Shown here: one piece after another, positions 1 through 5,949 of the stretch
Numbering within the stretch: position 1 is the stretch's first letter
How the letters are laid out: every line of letters begins with the position of its first letter
From: Sphingomonadaceae bacterium
Lineage (GTDB): Bacteria; Pseudomonadota; Alphaproteobacteria; Sphingomonadales; Sphingomonadaceae
Direction: 5' to 3'
Assembly: GCA_009923795.1 (NCBI GenBank)
Contig: RFSU01000138.1
Span: 1-6,090, forward strand
DNA: 6,090 nucleotides
Translations under genes and position numbers: made by a program
Notes under the pieces: generated by a model
Seen by the model: only the letters and a program-made list of their open reading frames with translations
Databases searched by the model: none
Told to the model about the DNA's origin: nothing

Positions 1-387
1 GCGGCAAAAGGGGCCAACACAACCCTTGACCCGCAAGCTGCCATCCGCCTGTTTTTGCAGCGTGGACCGATAGGTCTTCCCCGCCCGCGGATCGTAAATC
101 TTGCCTTCCCATTCATTGCCCGACACCTGAAATCCGGACAAAAGCGTAATCCCCTCAATCGGCCGAGAGCGGAGCGCCGGATTAGGGTTTTTCGCGTCCA
201 GCGCCTTGCCGCCGCCCGGGGGCGCTTTCAAAACTTTGAGCACTTTGCCGCAAACAGCAGAACCGCATTGGCCAATTTGGACGATGCTGTCTTTTTCTTC
301 GGTATACCAGCGACCATTAACGGGTGTGGCGGCCAGAGCCGGGGCCGTTGTCAGAGCCAGCGCAAGGCCAGTCAGGTACAAACGCAT
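1..387 (-). CDS. DUF2147 family exported protein (3' end cut off by window)
   Basis: Reading leftward from the ATG at 387 there are 129 open codons to base 1 with no stop, so the gene runs off the window. The N-terminus (MRLYLTGLALALTTAPALAA) is a signal peptide with likely cleavage near residue 19-20, so the product is probably periplasmic. The mature part follows the DUF2147 pattern: G-R-W near 25-27, a Cys pair at C41/C46 in a CG-x3-CG setting, N67-P-N-P-A-L-R-S-R-P around 67-76, W93-E-G-K-I-Y-D-P around 93-100, K104-T-Y, then L118-R-V-K-G-C with C123 and C128. Members are usually small, and only a short C-terminal strand should be missing. A strong GAGGAG (plus 397-402) lies 9 nt upstream of the ATG and supports the start. 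The family has no established biochemical role. The four cysteines suggest disulfides, which is inference. It is divergent from the beta-helix gene. Confidence 0.88.
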   Translation of the reverse strand, partial: MRLYLTGLALALTTAPALAATPVNGRWYTEEKDSIVQIGQCGSAVCGKVLKVLKAPPGGGKALDAKNPNPALRSRPIEGITLLSGFQVSGNEWEGKIYDPRAGKTYRSTLQKQADGSLRVKGCVGPFCR

Positions 388-450
388 GGGGCAATTCTCC
401 TCGCTCAATTCATCCTTGGCATCACGGCCTGTTGGTGCGATGACTAGGCC
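388..450. other. Divergent intergenic region, presumed to hold or abut both promoters
   Basis: This 63-bp gap separates the leftward DUF2147 gene from the rightward five-gene cluster, so transcription in both directions must start in or close to it. A TTGGCA at 416-421 resembles a -35 element, but no convincing -10 lies at the right distance. No clear inverted repeat or operator is visible. The rightward gene also lacks a good Shine-Dalgarno before 451. Promoter placement is therefore left open. Confidence 0.4.
397..402 (-). promoter_or_regulatory. Ribosome binding site of the DUF2147 gene
   Basis: The minus strand reads GAGGAG, with 9 nt between it and the ATG at 387. This is a near-ideal Shine-Dalgarno sequence and fixes the start of the leftward gene. 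Confidence 0.75.
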
Positions 451-1656
451 ATGAAATGGACCGTTATGCAAGTCGCAGCTATCGCCTTAATGGCCGCTGC
501 CCCCGCTTTGGCCGACACCATCCGTGTCGCCGCTGGCCCCGATGCGCAGGAACGCCTTCAGGCAGCCCTGATTGAGGCAAAGCCCGGCGATGTCGTGGAC
601 ATGGGCGCCGGCCGGTTCGACCTGACAGATGGCTTGTCGCTCGACGTGAACGGCGTCACCGTCCGCGGGGCCGGGCCGGACAAGACGATCCTGAGCTTCA
701 AAGGGCAGCAGGCGGCGGGTGAAGGCCTGCTCGTGACGTCCGATGACGTTGTGCTGCGCGATTTCGCGGTGGAAGATGCGCGCGGAGATGGCATTAAGTC
801 CAAAGGCGCAGACCAGATCGTCTATAAAAATATTCGTGTTGAATGGACGGGCGGCCCCAAGGAGACAAACGGCGCATATGGTCTTTATCCGGTTGAATCG
901 CGCAATGTCCTGATTGACGGGGCGGTGGTCAAAGGCGCGTCAGACGCGGGCATTTATGTGGGCCAATCGCGCAACATCATCGTGCGCAATTCCACTGCGA
1001 TGTTCAATGTCGCGGGGATTGAGATTGAAAACAGCTATGATGCCGATGTCCATTCCAACTTGGCCACACGCAACACGGGCGGCATATTGATCTTTGACCT
1101 GCCCAATTTGCCGCAGCAGGGCGGGCATAATATCCGCGTGTTCAGCAATCGCGTCATTGCCAATGACACGCCCAATTTCGCGCCCAAGGGCAATATTGTG
1201 GCCAGCGTCCCGACGGGGACAGGCGTCATGGTCATGGCCAATCGCAACGTCCATGTGGTTGACAATGATCTGGCGGATAATGGCACGACCAATGTGATGA
1301 TCGTGGCCTATCAGTCCGCCTTCACCGACAAAGCCTATAATCCCCTCGCCCGTGATGTGGTCGTGCGCGACAATCGTCATGGCCGGGCGGGCTTTGCCCC
1401 TGCCTTCCCCGGCGGGGCAGAATTGGCAGCGGCGATGGGCGGCCTATTTCCCGCCGTCTTTTGGGATGGCGTCGGCGGGGATTCCGCCAATGTCCACTTC
1501 GGCGATCCTGTCATGGCGATCTCGCTCAATTTGCCTGCACAAGGCGCAGCCGTGACGGCGGCGAAGCCCGGCCCCTATACGGCCCCAGCCAGTCCCGCAC
1601 CGGCGGCGCTGCCGACCATCCTGATGCCCGCCGCAACGGAGGCGGCCGCCCAGTGA
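451..1656 (+). CDS. Exported right-handed parallel beta-helix protein (TIGR03805-like)
   Basis: This 401-residue protein starts with a signal peptide (MKWTVMQVAAIALMAAAPALA, cleavage after A21), so it acts in the periplasm or at the cell surface. Residues about 30-60 (ERLQAALIEAKPGDVV) are the usual lead-in of pectate-lyase-like folds. From about 60 to 310 there are repeating short V/I-rich strands closed by N/D/G turns, such as GVTVRGAG near 68-75, RNIIVRN near 174-180, GIEIEN near 189-194 and NVHVVDN near 266-272, typical of stacked beta-helix coils. Signature blocks of the family are WTGGPKETNGAYGLYPV (132-148), SDAGIYVGQS (164-173) and TPNFAPKGNIVASVP (240-254). The last 40 residues are Ala/Pro-rich. 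No polysaccharide-lyase catalytic set is evident. By family knowledge it is regularly paired with a TIGR03806 partner, which is the next gene; the function of the pair is unknown. The start at 451 is chosen for its Lys-bearing n-region, although 466 is possible. Confidence 0.92.
   Translation: MKWTVMQVAAIALMAAAPALADTIRVAAGPDAQERLQAALIEAKPGDVVDMGAGRFDLTDGLSLDVNGVTVRGAGPDKTILSFKGQQAAGEGLLVTSDDVVLRDFAVEDARGDGIKSKGADQIVYKNIRVEWTGGPKETNGAYGLYPVESRNVLIDGAVVKGASDAGIYVGQSRNIIVRNSTAMFNVAGIEIENSYDADVHSNLATRNTGGILIFDLPNLPQQGGHNIRVFSNRVIANDTPNFAPKGNIVASVPTGTGVMVMANRNVHVVDNDLADNGTTNVMIVAYQSAFTDKAYNPLARDVVVRDNRHGRAGFAPAFPGGAELAAAMGGLFPAVFWDGVGGDSANVHFGDPVMAISLNLPAQGAAVTAAKPGPYTAPASPAPAALPTILMPAATEAAAQ
1638..1642 (+). 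promoter_or_regulatory. Ribosome binding site that selects the GTG start of the cytochrome gene
   Basis: GGAGG lies inside the end of the beta-helix gene, 10 nt before the GTG at 1653. The next in-frame ATG, at 1665, would be 22 nt away, which is too far. This favours GTG as the start. Confidence 0.6.
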
Positions 1657-2666
1657 GGCGGCTTATGCTGGCGCTGTTGGCGCCTCTGCTGGTCAGCGCG
1701 AGCCCGGGCTCCCACGTCAATGACGCACTGATTCTGGGCGACACATTGCCGCCCCGCTTGCAGGATTTTGGCTTGTTGGTGGATGGCCGCACGCCCACGC
1801 CCGGCGTTCGGGCCTATCATCTCAACACCCCGCTTTTTTCCGATTATTCGGAGAAATTCCGCTTCCTTTATGTGCCACAGGGGCAAAAGGCCGTGCTCAA
1901 GGGCGATGGCCTGATCGACCTGCCGGTCGGCAGTGTCCTCATCAAAAGCTTCGGCTACCCCGCCGATCTGCGCGCGCCGGACCGGGATGTACGGATCCTT
2001 GAAACCCGTCTGCTCATCCGCCGCGCTGCGGGCTGGGTCGCGCTGCCCTATGTCTGGAATGCGCAAGGGACAGAGGCGCTGCTCAAGCGCGCGGGGCAGA
2101 GGATGAGCGTCAGCTGGACCCATTTTGACGGGCAGACCCGCACGATCAGCTATGCCGTCCCCAATGCAAACCAGTGCAAAGGATGCCATGTCTTGGGCGA
2201 TGCCATCACCCCCATTGGCCCCAAGGCGCGCAATCTGAATGACGGGGTGCAGCTTCAGGCAATGAAACAGGCAGGCCTGCTGACAGGGTCTCTCCATGGC
2301 CTTGTGCGCCTGCCCCATTGGGATCGGCCCGAAACCGGAAGTCTCAATGCCCGCGCGCGGGCCTATCTGGATGTGAATTGCGGCCATTGCCACAATCCAA
2401 AGGGGCCGGCCGATACATCGGGGCTTTGGCTCAATTGGGATCAGCCCGCCGACACCAATTTGGGCCTGTATAAGCGCCCAACCGCGGCGGGTCGCGGTAG
2501 CGTTGGGCTGGACTTCGCGATCAAACCGGGAGATCCCGGCCAATCCTATCTGGTCGCGCGCATGCAAAGCCTTGAACCGGGCATCGCCATGCCGGAACTT
2601 GGCCGCGCAACGGTGCACACCGAAGGCGTCGACCTGATCCGTCACTGGGTGAGGGAGATGCCATGA
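1653..2666 (+). CDS. Exported diheme c-type cytochrome-like protein, SO2930/HNE_0200 family (TIGR03806-like)
   Basis: The 337-residue product begins with a signal peptide (MRRLMLALLAPLLVSAS), consistent with Sec export and periplasmic haem attachment. Two CXXCH haem c sites are visible: C175-K-G-C178-H179 and C243-G-H-C246-H247. M313 in the AMPELGR stretch could be a distal ligand (inference). The N-terminal domain, about 25-165, carries family blocks LNTPLFSDYSEKFRF (57-71), LPVGSVLIKSFGYP (90-103), ETRLLIRR (117-124) and LPYVWN (131-136); I know no activity for it. IGPKARNLN (188-196) follows the first haem. Its GTG start overlaps the beta-helix stop (GTGA), so the two are probably translationally coupled, and its own stop overlaps the maiA start (ATGA). 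The expected role is electron transfer with the beta-helix partner, with unknown donor and acceptor. A much longer in-frame extension from 1461 has no signal peptide at its start and would overlap the previous gene by almost 200 bp. Confidence 0.9.
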   Translation: MRRLMLALLAPLLVSASPGSHVNDALILGDTLPPRLQDFGLLVDGRTPTPGVRAYHLNTPLFSDYSEKFRFLYVPQGQKAVLKGDGLIDLPVGSVLIKSFGYPADLRAPDRDVRILETRLLIRRAAGWVALPYVWNAQGTEALLKRAGQRMSVSWTHFDGQTRTISYAVPNANQCKGCHVLGDAITPIGPKARNLNDGVQLQAMKQAGLLTGSLHGLVRLPHWDRPETGSLNARARAYLDVNCGHCHNPKGPADTSGLWLNWDQPADTNLGLYKRPTAAGRGSVGLDFAIKPGDPGQSYLVARMQSLEPGIAMPELGRATVHTEGVDLIRHWVREMP

Positions 2667-3301
2667 CCCTGCGGCTTTATGATTTTTGGCGATCGTCGGC
2701 CGCCTATCGCGTCCGGATTGCGCTCAATCTCAAAGGCGTCGCATATGAGCGTGTGCCCATCAGCTTGGCCGATGGGGTGCAGCAGGGGGCCGCGTATATA
2801 TCAAAAAACCCGCAAGGCTTTGTCCCCATGCTGGAGGTGGGCGCGCTTCGCCTGACACAGAGCCTCGCGATTATCGATTGGCTGGATGCAGCCTATGCAG
2901 AACCGCGCTTCCTGCCCGCCGACCCTGCGGCGCGGGCGCAGGAATTGGCGCGCGCCTTGCTCATCGCGGCGGACATTCACCCGATCAATAATTTGCGCGT
3001 CCTCAAATATTTGAAGAATGATCTCGGCCAGCCGCAGGCGGCGGTGGATGACTGGGCGCGTCATTGGATCTTAGAGGGCTTTGCCGCGCTAGAGGCGCAG
3101 ACGGACCCTGGCCAATCCTTCCTATCGGGTGCAGCGCCGGGGCTTGCCGATATTTGCCTTGTCCCGCAAATGGCCAATGCCCGGCGGGTCAACACCCCGC
3201 TGGACGCCTTTCCAAAGCTGGTCGCCATAGATGCACGAGCATGTGCCTTGCCCGCCTTTGCCATGGCCCATCCAGAGGCCGTAAAGCCAGACCAAGATTG
3301 A
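2663..3301 (+). CDS. maiA: Maleylacetoacetate isomerase / zeta-class glutathione S-transferase
   Basis: This 212-residue cytoplasmic enzyme would isomerise maleylacetoacetate to fumarylacetoacetate using glutathione, a step in tyrosine/homogentisate breakdown. The thioredoxin-like N-domain holds the zeta signature R10-S-S-A-A-Y-R-V-R-I-A-L-N, giving S11-S12-A13 where eukaryotic enzymes have SSC; loss of that Cys is common in bacterial members. N49-P-Q-G-F-V-P55 contains the cis-Pro, and T65-Q-S-L-A-I-I is the gamma-glutamyl contact. The helical C-domain has A103-D-I-H-P-I-N-N and the family stretch L161-A-D-I-C-L-V-P-Q-M-A-N-A-R-R. Length and motifs fit a complete member. A GAGGGAG at 2651-2657 sits 5 nt before the ATG, which overlaps the cytochrome stop. 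No homogentisate dioxygenase or fumarylacetoacetase is in the window, so the physiological substrate may be another cis-double-bonded compound or a haloacid. The zeta assignment is strong; the exact substrate is inferred. Confidence 0.9.
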   Translation: MTLRLYDFWRSSAAYRVRIALNLKGVAYERVPISLADGVQQGAAYISKNPQGFVPMLEVGALRLTQSLAIIDWLDAAYAEPRFLPADPAARAQELARALLIAADIHPINNLRVLKYLKNDLGQPQAAVDDWARHWILEGFAALEAQTDPGQSFLSGAAPGLADICLVPQMANARRVNTPLDAFPKLVAIDARACALPAFAMAHPEAVKPDQD

Positions 3302-3302
3302 G

Positions 3303-3308
3303 AGAGGA
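3303..3308 (+). promoter_or_regulatory. Ribosome binding site of the GFA gene
   Basis: AGAGGA lies just after the maiA stop and 7 nt before the ATG at 3316. It decides this start over the longer in-frame extension that would begin inside maiA. Confidence 0.65.
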
Positions 3309-3315
3309 AACGCAT

Positions 3316-3723
3316 ATGTCGATCACAGGACGCTGCTATTGCGGGGACGTGCACTATAAAGCCGAAGGGCCGGGCTTTATGAAGTTTGAATGCTATTGCC
3401 GGGAATGCCGCTATATTTCGGGCGGCGGACCGGTCATGGGCATGGCCGTCCTCAATGAAGGATTTGAAGTCACCAAGGGCAAGGTCGCCGGCTTTGCGCG
3501 GACGGACATTCAGGGCGCTGTGACGCGGGAATTTTGCCCGACATGCGGCACGCATTTGTTCACCCGCGCGCCCAGCTTTCCCCAAGGCGTGATTCTGAAA
3601 ATCGGCTGTCTGGATAATCCAGACGATTTTGGGGGAGCGGACTTTGCAGCCTTTGCCTGCGATGCCGAAGACTGGCACCGTCTGCCCACCGATATTCCAA
3701 CGCATGATCGGTGGGTGCGATAA
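3316..3723 (+). CDS. GFA family zinc protein (glutathione-dependent formaldehyde-activating enzyme-like / CENP-V fold)
   Basis: The 135-residue protein carries the complete cysteine set of the GFA fold: C7 and C9 (G-R-C-Y-C-G), C26, C28 and C31 (E-C-Y-C-R-E-C-R), and C74 and C77 (F-C-P-T-C-G-T-H). In the family, C7/C9 with C74/C77 bind a structural zinc, and the C26-C28-C31 cluster forms the second metal site. The characterised Paracoccus member is linked to glutathione and formaldehyde, but most GFA proteins have no proven activity, so function here is inferred only at fold level. No signal peptide is present, so it is cytoplasmic. The start at 3316 is supported by AGAGGA (3303-3308) 7 nt upstream and by the family N-terminus; an upstream in-frame extension to 3064 would overlap maiA widely. 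It follows maiA after 14 bp and is almost certainly cotranscribed with it. Confidence 0.9.
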   Translation: MSITGRCYCGDVHYKAEGPGFMKFECYCRECRYISGGGPVMGMAVLNEGFEVTKGKVAGFARTDIQGAVTREFCPTCGTHLFTRAPSFPQGVILKIGCLDNPDDFGGADFAAFACDAEDWHRLPTDIPTHDRWVR

Positions 3724-3779
3724 CCCCATAAAGTATGCGGCTCTTTCATCTTCCGGGCGGTGATGCCACATGCCATCGC

Positions 3780-5816
3780 ATGAAGCCCAACCTCCTCTCC
3801 TCCGTCCTCATCTCCTGCGCTCTTTTCGTGCCATTCAGCCCGGGCTTTGCCGCGGAAAGTGAGATAATTGTCACGGGGCAGGCCCTGCCCGTGTCGATGG
3901 GGGACGCCGCTTATGATGTGGCGCGGATTGACCGCGATCGGATCATCGCCACGGCGTCCGGCCGAATCGAAGATGTACTGCGCGATGTTGCAGGCTTGAG
4001 CCAATTTCGCCGCAGCGATGCCCGCTCTGCCAATGCAACCAGCCAAGGGGCCACATTGCGCGGGCTGGGCGGCAATGCGTCTAGCCGGGCTTTGCTGGTG
4101 CTCGATGGTGTGCCGCAAAGCGACCCTTTTGGCGGCTGGATCAGTTGGCCGGCCTATGCGCCGGAACGTCTGGGCCAAGTGCGCGTCACGCGGGGTGGCG
4201 GATCGGGCGTCTATGGGTCTGGGGCGCTTGCGGGCACGATTGAAATGGACAGTGTCGGCGGTGAGGCCAATGGCTTTTCTGGCAGTCTTGCCCAGGGCAG
4301 CCGCCAATCGGTTGAAGGCAGCGCCCTTTTGGGCGGGCGTGTCGGCAGCGGATTTGGCTTTATCTCTGGCAGCTACGCCCGCAGTCATGGCTTCATCCCA
4401 ATTGTCGCCGGGCAGCGCGGCAGCGTAGATCGGCCCGCCCCTTATGAGCAAGCAACGCTTGCCGCCCGCGCTGTTGTCCCCCTGTCGGACGAGACGGAAC
4501 TTCAGGCTTCGCTGCTTGGCTTCACCGACCGGCGGGAGCGGGGCACGCCTTTCTCCGAAAATGGCGGTGATGGCGCGGATGCGAGCCTGCGCCTTGTCCA
4601 TCGCGGCGATTGGGGCGTGCAGGCGCTGGCCTATGTCCAGCTGCGCAAATTCACCAGCCGCGCCGTTGCCATCAATGCGCAGCGCACAACCGCAACGCCT
4701 TCCCTCGATCAGTTTAACGTGCCGTCCACCGGAATGGGCGGGCGGATTGAAGTGCGGCCCCCGCTGGGCAAGACGGTGGAGCTGCGGCTGGGCGCAGATT
4801 GGCGGCGGACAATTGGCGAAACCAATGAACTGTTCACCTATGTGTCCAATGCACCCACCCGCATCCGCGAAGCGGGGGGAACAAGCGATACTGCCGGGGC
4901 CTTTGCCGAGCTGTCGGCGCTGCATGGCCCGGTCACGCTGACGGGCGGTGTCCGCGCCGATCGCTGGTGGATCACCAAGGGCCGCTTGCTGGAACGCACG
5001 CTGGCGACGAGCGCGTCGTTGCGCAATGACATCGCGCCGGATCGACAGGGGTGGGAACCCACAGCGCGCGCCGGGATTGCCTTTGATGCAGGATCGATCA
5101 CGCTGCGCTCTGCCGCTTATCTCGGCTGGCGCTTGCCTACGCTGAATGAACTCTATCGTCCCTTTCGCGTGGGGGCAGATGCGACGGCCGCCAACCCCGC
5201 GCTCAACCCAGAAAAAATGCGGGGGGCAGAAATCGGGATAGATGTGCGCCCGGCAGATGGGCTGGTGCTGCGCACAACCGCCTTCACCAATCGCCTGCGC
5301 GACGCCATTGGGAATGTCACCCTCGCAAGCGGACCCGGGACGTTTCCCGGTGTCGGCTTTGTCAGCGGCGCCTATCGCCAGCGGTTGAATCTCGATGCCG
5401 TGCGCAGCCGCGGGCTGGAGCTCGATGCCCGCTATAGCTTGGGGGATTGGGCGGTGTCGGCCAGCTATGCCCTGTCCGATGCGCGCATCACGGGGACCAA
5501 GGCCGCCCGCCTGCTCAATGGCCTGCGCCTAGCGCAAGTGCCCAAGCATATGGCCAGCGCCACATTGGGGTGGCGCACGGCATCGCTCACGGGCCGCTAT
5601 GTCTCCGCCCAGTTTGAAGATGATGCCAATAGTCGGCGGCTTGGCGGGGCGTTCACGATCGACGGCCTTGTCGCTTTGCCTCTGAGCAATCGGGTTTCGG
5701 TCGTTCTGCGGGGCGAAAATCTGGCGGACAAAACGGTCGATACCGCCATCAGCGCAACAGCTATTGTCGAACGCGCAACGCCGCGCACCCTGTGGATCGG
5801 TATCCGCATCAACTGA
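3780..5816 (+). CDS. TonB-dependent outer-membrane receptor, substrate unknown
   Basis: From the ATG at 3780 the product is 678 residues. A signal peptide (MKPNLLSSVLISCALFVPFS, then PGFAA, cleavage after about A25) leads into a TonB-box-like stretch E28-I-I-V-T-G-Q. The plug domain spans about 40-158, with I63-E-D-V-L-R-D-V-A-G, A91-T-L-R-G-L-G-G, L106-V-L-D-G-V-P and the V137-T-R-G-G-G-S-G-V-Y-G-S-G-A-L-A-G-T-I segment. The rest is a beta-barrel, including the conserved L452-P-T-L-N-E-L-Y and N472-P-A-L-N-P-E motifs. The chain ends in L-W-I-G-I-R-I-N, lacking the usual terminal Phe/Tyr/Trp. The size is in the range of B12-, siderophore- or metal-type receptors, but the substrate cannot be read from sequence; no cobalamin riboswitch precedes it. 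It starts 56 bp after the GFA stop, so cotranscription is plausible. No clear Shine-Dalgarno is seen. An in-frame ATG at 3735 would add 15 residues before the signal peptide and is less likely. Confidence 0.9.
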   Translation: MKPNLLSSVLISCALFVPFSPGFAAESEIIVTGQALPVSMGDAAYDVARIDRDRIIATASGRIEDVLRDVAGLSQFRRSDARSANATSQGATLRGLGGNASSRALLVLDGVPQSDPFGGWISWPAYAPERLGQVRVTRGGGSGVYGSGALAGTIEMDSVGGEANGFSGSLAQGSRQSVEGSALLGGRVGSGFGFISGSYARSHGFIPIVAGQRGSVDRPAPYEQATLAARAVVPLSDETELQASLLGFTDRRERGTPFSENGGDGADASLRLVHRGDWGVQALAYVQLRKFTSRAVAINAQRTTATPSLDQFNVPSTGMGGRIEVRPPLGKTVELRLGADWRRTIGETNELFTYVSNAPTRIREAGGTSDTAGAFAELSALHGPVTLTGGVRADRWWITKGRLLERTLATSASLRNDIAPDRQGWEPTARAGIAFDAGSITLRSAAYLGWRLPTLNELYRPFRVGADATAANPALNPEKMRGAEIGIDVRPADGLVLRTTAFTNRLRDAIGNVTLASGPGTFPGVGFVSGAYRQRLNLDAVRSRGLELDARYSLGDWAVSASYALSDARITGTKAARLLNGLRLAQVPKHMASATLGWRTASLTGRYVSAQFEDDANSRRLGGAFTIDGLVALPLSNRVSVVLRGENLADKTVDTAISATAIVERATPRTLWIGIRIN

Positions 5817-5825
5817 CAAAAGAGA

Positions 5826-5849
5826 GGCCGACACGTTTCCGTGCCGGCC
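5826..5849 (-). terminator. Probable intrinsic terminator of the leftward amt transcript
   Basis: GGCCG-A-CACG (5826-5835) and CGTG-C-CGGCC (5840-5849) form a 10-position stem with one A/C mismatch and a 4-nt loop. Read on the minus strand, the stem is followed directly by TCTCTTTT (5825-5818), a U-rich tail, so it best fits termination of the leftward transcript. In the rightward direction the stem starts 10 nt after the receptor stop but has no T-run behind it, so it may only partly serve that gene. Confidence 0.6.
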
Positions 5850-5854
5850 CAGTA

Positions 5855-5873
5855 AGGTTCGCAGGAGGAACCT
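5855..5873. repeat. Perfect 6-bp hairpin with anti-SD-like loop on the minus strand
   Basis: AGGTTC (5855-5860) and GAACCT (5868-5873) are perfectly complementary around the 7-nt loop 5861-5867. The loop reads GCAGGAG on plus and CTCCTGC on minus. It is the second of several inverted repeats packed between the two convergent genes. Confidence 0.55.
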
Positions 5874-5878
5874 GGGGA

Positions 5879-5916
5879 GGGGCGCCGCTCACTATGGGAG
5901 AGGAGTGCGACGCCCC
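5879..5916. repeat. Imperfect inverted repeat with C/U-rich loop on the minus strand
   Basis: GGGGCG (5879-5884) pairs with CGCCCC (5911-5916). The stem continues after a C/A mismatch with CGC (5886-5888) against GCG (5907-5909). The enclosed loop reads TCCTCTCCC near its start on the minus strand. Confidence 0.5.
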
Positions 5917-5928
5917 AAACTTGTGACT

Positions 5929-5949
5929 GCGCTTAATAGTTATAAGCGC
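5929..5949. repeat. Perfect 7-bp inverted repeat over the amt stop codon
   Basis: GCGCTTA (5929-5935) and TAAGCGC (5943-5949) are exact complements around a 7-nt loop. The amt TAA stop (5933-5935 read on minus) lies inside one arm, so the last codons and the stop would sit in a hairpin in the leftward mRNA. Confidence 0.55.

Noticed and set aside
55..447. A 130-codon plus-strand open frame at the left end
   Set aside because: It is antisense to the DUF2147 gene, which has a signal peptide, family motifs and a strong ribosome binding site; the plus-strand translation resembles nothing.
1461..1652. A longer N-terminus for the cytochrome protein
   Set aside because: It would bury the signal peptide, overlap the beta-helix gene by almost 200 bp and ignore the GGAGG-supported GTG at 1653.
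1575..2645. A 356-codon open frame on the minus strand, opposite the cytochrome gene
   Set aside because: It is a shadow frame: the plus strand encodes two haem motifs and family blocks, while this translation shows no coherent domain.
3064..3315. A longer N-terminus for the GFA protein
   Set aside because: It overlaps most of the end of maiA, while the start at 3316 has a good ribosome binding site and gives the normal family N-terminus.
3724..3779. A cobalamin or other riboswitch before the TonB-dependent receptor
   Set aside because: The gap is only 56 bp and contains no recognisable conserved aptamer element or strong hairpin.
3510..4925. A 471-codon open frame on the minus strand, opposite the GFA and receptor genes
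   Set aside because: It lies antisense to two genes with clear family motifs, its translation has no recognisable domain, and such long antisense frames arise readily from GC-rich codon bias.
5817..5932. A small protein gene in the convergent gap
   Set aside because: No frame there has a start with a ribosome binding site and a meaningful length; the GGAGG-like strings are parts of hairpin loops and spacers.
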